Shown here piece by piece: positions 1-5,839 of a DNA stretch of 7,001 nucleotides. The stretch comes from an uncultured Intestinimonas sp. Its GTDB lineage: Bacteria; Bacillota_A; Clostridia; Oscillospirales; Oscillospiraceae. The notes beneath the pieces are model-generated. The model was not told the DNA's origin and ran no database searches. It saw only the letters and a program-made list of their open reading frames with translations. The stretch spans positions 1 to 7,001 of the forward strand of contig CAUBHZ010000095.1 of assembly GCA_958435885.1 (NCBI GenBank). The letters are read 5' to 3'. The first letter of the stretch is position 1. Every line of letters begins with the position of its first letter. The position numbers and the translations under genes were made by a program.

Positions 1-302
1 CACAGGCTCTGATGGTTGGCCGGGTCGATGAACAGCTGCCAGTCTCCCCGGTGGGGTGTGACATGGTCCACCACGGTGGCCCGGGTGCGAACGCCATGCC
101 GGGCACACTCCCGGCACCAGGGCTCCCGCAGGAGCTGGGCGGGCCGCAGGTCGTCGGTCCAGACGGGCAGGCTGTACCAGCCGTGGTATTCCGCCGAGGC
201 CCGGCGCTCGGCCCGCTTGGGCTTGTGCTTGGGACAGTAGCCCTCTCGGGTGAGCGCCGGACACCCGGGATGTCGGCAGGGTCGGAGCGGCTTCATGGCC
301 AC
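1..302 (-). CDS. HNH endonuclease, C-terminus beyond left edge
   Basis: About 100 N-terminal residues of a phage-type HNH nuclease, which nicks or cuts DNA at a beta-beta-alpha metal site. Visible features, numbered from the GTG at 302, are an N-terminal Cys/His knuckle (C9, C14, C23, H26), a CxxC pair (C63, C66), the Asp-His of the HNH core in VVDHVTPHRGD (D79, H80) and the Asn in DPANHQSL (N96). The second zinc-binding pair and the last His would lie past the edge. I prefer GTG at 302 because GGAGG lies 9 bases upstream. The ATG at 296 is the alternative but has a wider gap. HNH proteins of this size with an N-terminal Cys knuckle commonly sit beside terminase genes in phages of Bacillota, so a packaging module may follow outside the window (inference). 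The gene starts about 20 bases after a terminator on the same strand. Confidence 0.88.
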   Translation of the reverse strand, partial: MAMKPLRPCRHPGCPALTREGYCPKHKPKRAERRASAEYHGWYSLPVWTDDLRPAQLLREPWCRECARHGVRTRATVVDHVTPHRGDWQLFIDPANHQSL

Positions 303-320
303 GGGCTATCACCTCCGGGC

Positions 321-378
321 AAAACAAAAAGCCAGCGCCCGACCTTTCCCCGTATTGGGGTCATGTCGGGCACTGGCT
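321..378 (-). terminator. Rho-independent terminator, minus strand
   Basis: A 14-base-pair stem pairs positions 330-343 with 365-378 (AGCCAGTGCCCGAC on the minus strand), with one G-U wobble in minus-strand RNA. A smaller CCCC/GGGG stem lies inside the loop. The minus strand continues with TTTTTGTTTT (321-330). In plus-strand RNA the same stem has a C-A mismatch and no U tract follows, so it acts on minus-strand transcription. The stem contains the last five codons of the KTR gene, whose stop codon (361-363) is in the loop. Confidence 0.85.
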
Positions 379-576
379 AAAAAAGCACTGACCACTTTCG
401 ATATCCACGATGTGAGTCGCCTTGCAGTGACGGCACCAGAGCTGAAGGCGTGTCGCCCTCGTATCCGGCCGGACCACCTGGCTCGTTCGCATCTTGCAGG
501 ATGGACATATCACATATCCGTCCTTCACGATTAGTTTACCACAATTCCGGTCCATTTTCAACGCTTCTGTGCGCAT
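361..576 (-). CDS. Small cysteine-rich KTR-type zinc-ribbon protein
   Basis: A 71-residue protein with a central CPxC (C24, C27) and CxxC (C48, C51), a four-Cys zinc ribbon. The core CPSCKMRTSQVVRPDT followed by WCRHCK resembles the 'cysteine-rich KTR domain' family found in integrative elements and phages of Bacillota. The family's usual Lys in KTR is Met here, although the family call is from memory. Additional Cys residues sit at 12, 64 and 69. The function is unknown; nucleic-acid binding or protein contact is plausible. The start at 576 follows GGGAGGAATAGA, a good ribosome binding site. It lies 57 bases after the HUH endonuclease gene on the same strand, and its last codons form part of the terminator stem. 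Confidence 0.78.
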   Translation of the reverse strand: MRTEALKMDRNCGKLIVKDGYVICPSCKMRTSQVVRPDTRATRLQLWCRHCKATHIVDIESGQCFFSQCPT

Positions 577-633
577 TCTATTCCTCCCTCCCGGTTGTTA
601 CAGACGGTTTCCAGACAGATAAAAGACGCGGGG

Positions 634-1392
634 CTATTCCCTTTTCCGTCTGTGCGGCGGCCTAGTTCCTTTCTTCTCCTCCCTCCTGCTCGGCAGCAGA
701 TACTTCAAATAAAGGTAGTCACCGAACTCGTTGTGCTCCTCCCGACGGTCCAGGATGATGGCGCCGGCCGGCGCGGCGATGGTCACGTTGTCCGGCACCG
801 GCTCGCTCACCGTCTTGGGCTTGGCCAGCCCCACGGACGGCGTCCACGACCGGGCGCCCACCTCGGCCCGCCCCACCTCTCTGGGCTCCTTGGTGAGATA
901 CTTGGCCAGGGCCTCGTAGCCCTGCCAGAGATCCAGCCGCTCCAGCTCCACCTGGCCGTAGGTCCACAGGGACCGAAGGACCTCGATGTCCTCGCCGGTG
1001 CCGTTGAGGAGCAGATGGTGGTGGAGCCGTCCACCCTCCGCCGAGAGCTGCTCCGTGATGTAGACGTACTTGAGGTCCTGCCCTCTGGCCTTCCGGTGCC
1101 GGCGCAGGAGCCGCAGCAGCTTCCGGAGGAGCCGGACTGCCGCCTGCCGGTCCCCCGGCAGGTGCTCGTCGTCATAGGTGAGCACCACATGGAGGTCACC
1201 GGGACCGAAGTTGGCGGCGATGAGCAGCTCCAGCTTCTGCCACGCCCGCCGGAGGTTGATCCGCTCCTGGGCCTCGGTGGACATCCGGCGCTTGGCCGTG
1301 CGCTCCGCCTCGGTGTCCCTTCCGGTGGCCACGGTGTAGCAGACGCCAGACACCAGCCGACCGGCGGTGATGGTCTTGAGTCGTTTCGCCAT
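634..1392 (-). CDS. HUH-type rolling-circle replication endonuclease (Rep-like)
   Basis: A 252-residue protein with the order of motifs expected of HUH Rep proteins. Motif I is LHVVLTYD (67-74), motif II is HHH with hydrophobic residues after it (H124-H126 in GRLHHHLLLN), and motif III is Y165-L-T-K168, with the putative nicking tyrosine and the YxxK lysine. This fits the ORF2/G2P-like Rep domain seen in many clostridial prophages (family recognition from memory). Such enzymes nick one DNA strand and stay bound through a phosphotyrosine to start rolling-circle replication or strand transfer. There is no helicase domain; the basic C-terminus (235-252) is probably disordered. It starts one base after the stop of the HTH-like gene, so the two are probably translated together. 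In a phage that also has DnaB, its role could be a second replication mode, a mobilisation-like function or regulation. Confidence 0.82.
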   Translation of the reverse strand: MAKRLKTITAGRLVSGVCYTVATGRDTEAERTAKRRMSTEAQERINLRRAWQKLELLIAANFGPGDLHVVLTYDDEHLPGDRQAAVRLLRKLLRLLRRHRKARGQDLKYVYITEQLSAEGGRLHHHLLLNGTGEDIEVLRSLWTYGQVELERLDLWQGYEALAKYLTKEPREVGRAEVGARSWTPSVGLAKPKTVSEPVPDNVTIAAPAGAIILDRREEHNEFGDYLYLKYLLPSRREEKKGTRPPHRRKRE

Positions 1393-1393
1393 C

Positions 1394-1843
1394 TCAGCCC
1401 TCCGGGTCCAGCCGGTCCAGGGCGGAGCCGACGGCCCGCCAGGTCTCCATAGGTAGCTTGCCCCCCAGCAGCGCCCCCCGGAGCGCCGTCGCCGTCAGGC
1501 CCTGACCCGCCGCCTCGGCCAGCGGCTCCAGGGAGCCCAGGCCATGGCGGTCCCGGTACCGGCGGAGGGCCTCATAGATCCGCCGTTTTTCCTTCGCCCC
1601 GTAGCCGGTGAAGGCCACCTCTCCCTCCGGCTCATCGGGCGTCTCCGGAGGGACGTCCGGTCCCGTCCCTCCGGGGTCCTGCACCCGGACGCCCCCCAGC
1701 TCCGGGAGCTCCAGCAGCTCCCACTGGACCCCCTTGCCCACGATGAGGACGCCCAGTTCCAGGCTTTCTTTGACATAATTCCGCATCTGGTAGAGATCTC
1801 CGTCCAGCGCCGAGGGCACCGTCACCACCAATACGCTGCTCAT
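1394..1843 (-). CDS. Unknown protein with HTH-like C-terminus
   Basis: A 149-residue protein that I do not recognise as a named family. The N-terminal part (1-55) begins with a hydrophobic beta-like stretch (SSVLVVTVP) and a predicted alpha/beta fold. Residues 56-77 are a Pro/Glu/Asp-rich linker. The C-terminal part (83-145) is helical and basic: YGAKEKRRIYEALRRYRDRHG is followed by residues 105-144, whose spacing looks like a helix-turn-helix. A DNA-binding role is therefore plausible but unproven. The start at 1843 follows AAAGGAG five bases upstream. The reading frame stays open upstream to 2413, but that part is antisense to a plus-strand gene and was not used. The stop is one base before the HUH endonuclease start, so the pair may form a functional unit, for instance an origin-binding or regulatory partner of the nickase (inference). 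Confidence 0.72.
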   Translation of the reverse strand: MSSVLVVTVPSALDGDLYQMRNYVKESLELGVLIVGKGVQWELLELPELGGVRVQDPGGTGPDVPPETPDEPEGEVAFTGYGAKEKRRIYEALRRYRDRHGLGSLEPLAEAAGQGLTATALRGALLGGKLPMETWRAVGSALDRLDPEG

Positions 1844-1869
1844 ATGTACTCCTTTCCGAAACGGGAACA

Positions 1870-1905
1870 GGCGGGGCCGCCGCCCCGCCGTCCCTGTCCT
1901 TTTTT
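1870..1905 (+). other. GC-rich hairpin with plus-side T tract in divergent region
   Basis: A perfect 8-base-pair stem (GGCGGGGC 1870-1877 with GCCCCGCC 1882-1889) has a 4-base loop and can be extended by GGGA (1863-1866) with TCCC (1891-1894). A run of six T follows at 1900-1905 on the plus strand. It could be a plus-strand terminator placed just before the plus-strand promoter, or a structured leader or operator for the minus-strand gene starting at 1843. No plus-strand gene is seen to its left, so what it would terminate is unclear. Confidence 0.5.
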
Positions 1906-1909
1906 GTAT

Positions 1910-1924
1910 GTCCAATCGGTTGAC
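1910..1924. promoter_or_regulatory. Possible operator over the -35 box
   Basis: Imperfect palindrome GTCCAATCGGTTGAC, whose reverse complement is GTCAACCGATTGGAC. GTC pairs with GAC and AA with TT, with one unpaired base. It covers the first bases of the TTGACA -35 box, where a repressor would block the plus-strand gene. It is short and single-copy, so this is a weak call. Confidence 0.25.
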
Positions 1925-1948
1925 AATCCGCGCATGGGCCGATATGCT
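1920..1948 (+). promoter_or_regulatory. SigA-type promoter of the plus-strand cassette
   Basis: TTGACA (1920-1925, all six consensus bases) and TATGCT (1943-1948) are separated by exactly 17 bases. Transcription should start near 1954-1956, giving a leader of roughly 15 bases that carries the AAGGAGG ribosome binding site. It is the best promoter in the window and suggests constitutive or repressor-controlled expression independent of the minus-strand operon. Confidence 0.82.
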
Positions 1949-1969
1949 AGGGTTGAAGGAGGGATCGAC

Positions 1970-2341
1970 ATGACTTTGGAACAGCGCCGGGCGCAGCTCC
2001 GGGAGGAACTGATGGAGCTGGTCCGCATCGTGATCAGGCTGCATCTGTCCGATCCGGCCAACGCCGACCAGAACCCGTTCCTGGCCGAGCTGGAGCGCCA
2101 GATGGCGGAAAAAACCGCCGAACTGGAGACCCTCAACGCCGAGCTCTCCGCCCCTGGTTATCAATTCCGGCGGGAGATCCACTCCTTCCGCTGGCTTCTC
2201 TGGATCATCGGCGGCATGACCCTCCTGGGCACCCTTCTGCTTCTCCCCTTTGACAGCTCCGGCCTTTGCGCTCTGACCGGTCTGGCCGCTGTGCTCAGCC
2301 TGGGCCTGGCCGCCTGGGGAAGTACCCTTCCCAAGTGCTGA
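1970..2341 (+). CDS. Small coiled-coil membrane protein, moron-like
   Basis: A 123-residue protein of unknown family. Residues 1-62 are charged and helical, with a probable coiled coil (38-60). Two hydrophobic segments follow, about 74-93 (RWLLWIIGGMTLLGTLLLL) and 98-116, joined by a very short turn, so a two-helix hairpin in the membrane with the N-terminal domain probably in the cytoplasm. The chosen ATG at 1970 follows AAGGAGG by seven bases and lies just after the promoter. The frame is open further upstream, but upstream starts would overlap the -10 box. Own promoter, own terminator (2365-2399) and orientation against all neighbours suggest a cargo gene expressed in the lysogen. Superinfection exclusion or another membrane-acting function is a guess with no motif to support it. 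Confidence 0.8.
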   Translation: MTLEQRRAQLREELMELVRIVIRLHLSDPANADQNPFLAELERQMAEKTAELETLNAELSAPGYQFRREIHSFRWLLWIIGGMTLLGTLLLLPFDSSGLCALTGLAAVLSLGLAAWGSTLPKC

Positions 2342-2364
2342 GCATACATCCTTTCCGCTCTCCG

Positions 2365-2399
2365 ACCGCCGCTCTGCAAAGGGCGGCGGTTTGTTTTTT
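2365..2399 (+). terminator. Rho-independent terminator with GCAA tetraloop
   Basis: An 11-base-pair stem pairs 2365-2375 with 2380-2390 (ACCGCCGCTCT / AGGGCGGCGGT, one U-G wobble). It is closed by a GCAA (GNRA) loop and followed by TTGTTTTTT on the plus strand. The minus strand has no U tract after the stem, so it acts on the plus strand only. It lies 24 bases after the membrane-protein stop. Confidence 0.92.
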
Positions 2400-2434
2400 G
2401 CGCCTGCGGGCAAGCTACCGCCGGAGGTGATCGT

Positions 2435-2596
2435 ATGGACGATCGGTATACCAACTTTGCGGAGGACCCTGTCATGCAGGCCTATTTCTCCCAGCTCCCC
2501 ACCCCCATCCGGGAGCAGATCCGCGCCCGCAAGCCCCAGCCGGCCACGCTGGAGGAGCTCCAGCGCATGGCCGAGGAGGTCAAGCGGCTGTTTTAA
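2435..2596 (+). CDS. 53-residue small protein of unknown function
   Basis: The frame begins MDDRYTNFAEDPVMQAYFSQ and ends with an amphipathic helix, TLEELQRMAEEVKRLF. The ATG at 2435 follows GGAGGTGAT at ideal spacing, which is a strong sign that it is translated. The pattern 'DPVMQAYFxxLPxxxxExI...TLEELQ' reminds me of short uncharacterised proteins common in Bacillota, so this is a real family rather than a chance frame (from memory). No Cys, signal peptide or membrane segment is present. I see no promoter between the preceding terminator (ends 2399) and the start, so it probably depends on read-through from 1920-1948. A hairpin follows 13 bases after the stop. Confidence 0.72.
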   Translation: MDDRYTNFAEDPVMQAYFSQLPTPIREQIRARKPQPATLEELQRMAEEVKRLF

Positions 2597-2609
2597 GGCC
2601 CCGCAGGAG

Positions 2610-2640
2610 GCGCCGCCCGTCGTGGGCGGCGCTTTCTCCT
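2610..2640 (+). terminator. Probable terminator after the 53-residue gene
   Basis: A perfect 9-base-pair GC stem pairs 2610-2618 (GCGCCGCCC) with 2624-2632 (GGGCGGCGC), with a GTCGT loop and TTTCTCCTTCT after it on the plus strand. The U tract is interrupted, so efficiency may be moderate. It lies between converging genes (plus-strand stop at 2596, minus-strand stop at 2655), but no T run follows it on the minus strand. Confidence 0.7.
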
Positions 2641-2654
2641 TCTGTGAAGCATTT

Positions 2655-3395
2655 CTACCGGCCCGGTGCGCTCCGGTCTGTTAAGGGCTTCGGCTGAACG
2701 GCGTAGGCCTCAAACGTCACCCCGTAATTTGCATAGGTGTCCCAGGTGCCGTCGGCAACAAAATCATCCCCATCGAACATTTCCCATTCTCCGTCGAAGT
2801 CACGCTCCCCGGTATCCGGGTCGATGGTGACCACAAAAACCACCACAGGTCTCTCGGCTTCCTCGACCCGCCGGCGCAGCTGCTCCAGGGTCAGAGGGAC
2901 CATTTTCGTGGCGTCACGAGAAAGGTCTCCGGTCGGCTTGCGAGAGCGGTCGGAGCCCCGCCACCGGAAGCACTCCTCCCCCTCCCAGCCGGGACAGTAG
3001 TCCTCCTCGGGGCCGTCGTAGTGGCAGAAGGGGCAGCACTCGGTGTCGTAGTCGGTACGCCGGCGGATGGTGAGGGCCATGGCCTCCATGTCCCCCACAG
3101 CGGCAGCCAGAGCCGCCTCGGCTTCCTCTGCCCGGGCCCCTGCACTTTTTACCGCATCCGCCAGTTTTCGATTGCTGTCCATAAGGGTCGTGACAACCCC
3201 GTCAAGCTGATGATTCGCCGCCTCGGCCTCCTCCGCCCGGGCCGTCTCTTCCTCCAACTCCGCCCTGACGCCACGCAGAATGGCGCAGCCCTGGGCACCG
3301 CAGTCGTGCTCCCAGCCGCAGCCAAGGCAGGCCAGACTGCCGGTCTCCACCGTCAGCCGCCCCAGCGCCTTCAGCAGTTCACGCCTCGTCTTCAT
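2655..3395 (-). CDS. Cys-rich coiled-coil phage-type protein
   Basis: A 246-residue protein in three parts. Residues 1-40 hold a Cys cluster (C23, C26, C32, C37; CLGCGWEHDCGAQGC). Residues 43-105 form an Ala/Glu-rich coiled coil with two copies of an ARAEEAEAA-like stretch (52-60 and 87-95). Residues 120-143 hold a second cluster (C120, C121, C124, C134, C142; CCPFCHYDG then YCPGWEGEECF). The tail (168-236) starts LTLEQLRRRVEEAERPVVV and ends in a beta-rich, acidic, Trp-containing segment that resembles a short domain often found alone in clostridial phage proteins (from memory). Both clusters suggest zinc binding. The function is unknown. The start at 3395 follows GGAGGG and overlaps the end of the ParB-like gene by 17 bases, so it belongs to the par operon as its last gene. 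Confidence 0.8.
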   Translation of the reverse strand: MKTRRELLKALGRLTVETGSLACLGCGWEHDCGAQGCAILRGVRAELEEETARAEEAEAANHQLDGVVTTLMDSNRKLADAVKSAGARAEEAEAALAAAVGDMEAMALTIRRRTDYDTECCPFCHYDGPEEDYCPGWEGEECFRWRGSDRSRKPTGDLSRDATKMVPLTLEQLRRRVEEAERPVVVFVVTIDPDTGERDFDGEWEMFDGDDFVADGTWDTYANYGVTFEAYAVQPKPLTDRSAPGR

Positions 3396-4863
3396 CCGTT
3401 CCCTCCTCCAGATCCTGCCGCTCCCAGGTCAGCCCCTCGGGGATGGGCGGGCCGGCGAACCAGCACACCACATGGACACTGAGGGGCAGATCCGTCACCT
3501 CGTGGCACCACCTGCCGCCTTTCCAGTAGAGCAGCCGCCCTCCGCCGGACATGGGTCCCGTCAGGCACCAGTAGTACCCCTCCGCCTCCGGCTCCCCGAA
3601 GTGCCACACCGGCGCCGCACCGCCCGGATGCAGCTCCTCTGTGAGTCCCAGCACATAGTCGGCGGAGCAGCCGAGGATCTGGGCGATCTGCTCCGGGTGA
3701 GACAGCTGCTCGGGGGCCAGGTCGTTATTGTAGAAATACTTGTCTCCGAACTCCCCGGCGGCATAGGCCCGGAGGTCGGCCACCGACACCGCCGCGTAGT
3801 AGCTCCGGGGCTGGATCTCCGCCCCATCGTCCAGGCCGGCGGCCTCTGCCGCCCGGAGGAGCCGGGCCGCGCTCCGCTGGATGTCCGCCCGGTATTTCCG
3901 CTGCTGCTCCGCCCGCCGCTCCTCCTCGGCGCGGGCGGCATCCTCCCTGCCCTCCTTCCGCAGAGCTTTGGCCTTGGAGCACATGCGGTCACAGGCATAG
4001 CTGCTGGCCTTGGCCTGGCTGCACTCCAGGCAGCACTTCTCCCCCAGGCAGAGCTCAAAGGGGTGCTCTGTGTCGTGCCGGAGGAAGGCGTCTCCACGGC
4101 GGCAGGGGCTGCCGTCCGGACAGGAGAAGGTAGGTGCCCATGTGGCCCCGCTGTTTCCGGCCTCCAGCAGCCGCTCCGCCGCCCCGCCGGAGAGGGGCTT
4201 GTCCCCGCAGATCCGGAAAAGCCGCTCCTGGAGGGCCTCCGGCATCCGGGCCAGGGCGTAGGCGGTCTGTTCCGGCAGGGCGCTCCGTTGAAACCGGCCC
4301 TGCCATTGGGAGATGAGGTGCTCCCGGATCACCTTCAGCCGGGCCAGCTTGGGGGCGGACACCTTGCAGGCCGCCGCCACCTGGTCCCGCATCCGCCCCG
4401 GGAACACATACCCCTGCTCCTTGAGCTGGTAGAGCAGTTTCTCCACCTCCTCGGCCTGGCGGGCGATCTCCGCCGCGCTGAGCACCCGGGTGGCGCTGTT
4501 GGCCATGATGAGCCGCAGCTCCCGCAGCTCGGGAGAGGCGTCATCCGTCTCCACGATGCAGGGGACGGTGGTCCACTTCTGCTCCTCCTCCGACAGGAGG
4601 GCCAGGGCGGCCCGCCGCCGGTGGCCGGAGACGATGATGTACCGGCCATTCTCCCCGGGCCTCACCCGGAGGGGCTGCTGGAGCCCGCAGAGCTGGATGT
4701 TGGCCGCCAGCTCCTCCAGGCCGTCCAGGGAGTAGAAGTTCCCCGGGTCCTGGTCCAGCCTGTCCAGGCCGATGTACTGGATCTGCTCCCTGGTGTCCGA
4801 CTTGGACACACCCTCCCCCACCGCAGCCTGAAAGGCGGCGGTGATGTCAAACTTCCGGCCCAT
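3379..4863 (-). CDS. ParB-like partition protein with extra C-terminal domains
   Basis: A 494-residue protein. Residues 27-105 are a ParB/Srx nucleotide-binding domain: LAANIQLCGLQQPLRVR (52-68) and GHRRRAA (80-86), equivalent to the GERR-type CTP-binding motif. Residues 127-182 fit the helix-turn-helix DNA-binding part (GRMRDQVAAACKVSAPKLAR). Then comes a Cys-rich segment (C248, C254, C272, C277, C278, C281, C291, C295), a charged coiled coil (about 296-340), a second HTH-like stretch (386-410, HPEQIAQILGCSADYVLG) and a Trp-rich C-terminal domain (418-480) reminiscent of DUF551-like phage modules. Typical ParB proteins are about 200-350 residues, so the C-terminal 250 are an addition. It would bind a centromere and work with the ParA next door, with which it shares a one-base TGATG overlap. 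A transcription regulator with a ParB core is the alternative. Confidence 0.85.
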   Translation of the reverse strand: MGRKFDITAAFQAAVGEGVSKSDTREQIQYIGLDRLDQDPGNFYSLDGLEELAANIQLCGLQQPLRVRPGENGRYIIVSGHRRRAALALLSEEEQKWTTVPCIVETDDASPELRELRLIMANSATRVLSAAEIARQAEEVEKLLYQLKEQGYVFPGRMRDQVAAACKVSAPKLARLKVIREHLISQWQGRFQRSALPEQTAYALARMPEALQERLFRICGDKPLSGGAAERLLEAGNSGATWAPTFSCPDGSPCRRGDAFLRHDTEHPFELCLGEKCCLECSQAKASSYACDRMCSKAKALRKEGREDAARAEEERRAEQQRKYRADIQRSAARLLRAAEAAGLDDGAEIQPRSYYAAVSVADLRAYAAGEFGDKYFYNNDLAPEQLSHPEQIAQILGCSADYVLGLTEELHPGGAAPVWHFGEPEAEGYYWCLTGPMSGGGRLLYWKGGRWCHEVTDLPLSVHVVCWFAGPPIPEGLTWERQDLEEGTDEDEA

Positions 4864-5624
4864 CACGTCTCCTCCATCAGCTCGGCCACGAAGGCCCGGT
4901 AGTCCTGGGCGGCTGCGCTGCGGGGCGACCAGGTGACCACCGGCTCCCCGGTCCAGGTGGACTCGTCCACCTTGGGAGAGCGCCGGATGTGGCTGCGGAA
5001 CACCCGGCAGGGGGCGTTCTCCCGGAGCAGCCGCTCCCCCTGCTCCACGGTGTCGCAGCGGTACCACACGGTGGGCAGGCAGCCGGCGATGTGGACATCG
5101 GGGTAGATCCGCCGGAGACGCTGGATCTGGGCGGTGAGCTCGTTCATGCCCCGGACCGAGTAGGCGTCCAGCTTGATGGGGATGACCACGTCGGTGCTGG
5201 CGGCGATGGCGGCGGCGCAGGCCGGGGACAGGGCGGGTGGGCAGTCGATGACCATGACGTCGCAGGCATCGTCCTCAGCCAGGGCGTCCCGCAGGTCCCG
5301 GATGGCCCCCATGTGGGGCCGCCGGCCCTCCAGAAGATCGGCGTCCAGGTTCCGGAGGTCGTCGTCCGCCGGCAGCACGGAGAGCCCCCGGATGCCGCTT
5401 TCATAGACGATGTTCTCATAGTAGGGCTCGTCCCCCATCAGCAGCCCGACTAGGGTGTTGTACTCCCCCGGAGGCAGCAGGGACTGGGTGGCGTTGGCCT
5501 GGGGGTCGGCGTCCACCAGCAGCACCCGCCGGCCGTATTCCGTGGCCAGGATGGCCGCCACATTCACGGCGGTGACCGTCTTCCCCACCCCGCCCTTCAG
5601 ATTGACGATGGCGATGGTTTTCAT
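4863..5624 (-). CDS. parA: ParA-family partition ATPase
   Basis: A 253-residue ParA/Soj-type ATPase that segregates DNA together with its ParB partner. Motifs seen are the deviant Walker A KGGVGKT (10-16) with signature lysine K10, the Walker A' LLVDADPQAN (35-44) and Walker B VMVIDCPP (123-130). The length is usual for small ParA proteins without an N-terminal HTH domain, so autorepression is more likely through ParB. The start at 5624 (MKTIAIVNLKGG) follows GAGGAG and gives the standard N-terminus; the frame extends 13 codons further up without better support. Its stop overlaps the ParB-like start by one base, so the two are coupled. Together with DnaB and an HUH nuclease it points to an element that is maintained as a plasmid for part of its life. 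Confidence 0.94.
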   Translation of the reverse strand: MKTIAIVNLKGGVGKTVTAVNVAAILATEYGRRVLLVDADPQANATQSLLPPGEYNTLVGLLMGDEPYYENIVYESGIRGLSVLPADDDLRNLDADLLEGRRPHMGAIRDLRDALAEDDACDVMVIDCPPALSPACAAAIAASTDVVIPIKLDAYSVRGMNELTAQIQRLRRIYPDVHIAGCLPTVWYRCDTVEQGERLLRENAPCRVFRSHIRRSPKVDESTWTGEPVVTWSPRSAAAQDYRAFVAELMEET

Positions 5625-5659
5625 TGTCACTGCTCCTCTCATTGGTTTAGGCATGCGGG

Positions 5660-5839
5660 TCACACCGGAGGTGAGGTCGATTTACCGCCCCGGCGCTCCT
5701 CCCGGAGCCGCCGGATGATGCTCTGTTGGTGGAGGAGGGCCTCTATGATCTCCCGCACCATGACCCGTCCCAGGGTGATGTTGTTGCCCGGCTGCTCCAG
5801 CCGGCGGCGTAGGGTTTCGATGAGCTCCCGCTCCCCCAT
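5660..5839 (-). CDS. 59-residue helical protein of unknown function
   Basis: A basic, helical protein starting MGERELIETLRRRLEQ and containing VMVREIIEALLHQQSIIRRLREERR (22-46), likely two helices that could form a coiled coil. I do not recognise a family. The ATG at 5839 overlaps the stop of the preceding gene in a TGATG arrangement, and no separate ribosome binding site is evident, so translation probably depends on coupling. A GTG one codon upstream is the only other nearby start. parA begins 35 bases further on. Its place in the operon between helicase and ParA suggests a replication accessory role, but nothing in the sequence proves this. Confidence 0.62.
   Translation of the reverse strand: MGERELIETLRRRLEQPGNNITLGRVMVREIIEALLHQQSIIRRLREERRGGKSTSPPV

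Noticed and set aside
601..652. CAGACGG / CCGTCTG inverted repeat
   Set aside because: Seven bases with a 38-base spacer and no T tract; this can arise by chance in GC-rich DNA.
595..1452. Plus-strand open frame of 285 codons
   Set aside because: It is antisense to the HUH endonuclease, whose catalytic motifs are clear on the minus strand, and its composition is low-complexity Pro/Leu/Arg.
1844..2413. Upstream extension of the 149-residue gene's open frame
   Set aside because: It is antisense to the membrane-protein gene, which has promoter, ribosome binding site and terminator. The ATG at 1843 has its own AAAGGAG.
3280..4902. Plus-strand open frame of 540 codons
   Set aside because: It is antisense to the ParB-like gene, rich in Pro/Gly/Leu/Arg as expected from the complement of GC-rich coding DNA, and has no domain or ribosome binding site.
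5625..5660. Possible parS centromere upstream of parA
   Set aside because: The gap is only about 35 bases, with no iterated or strongly palindromic sequence. I found no convincing parS anywhere in the window by eye.
5625..5663. 13-codon N-terminal extension of ParA
   Set aside because: The internal ATG at 5624 gives the standard MKTIAIVNLKGGVGKT start and has GAGGAG before it; the extension has no better site.
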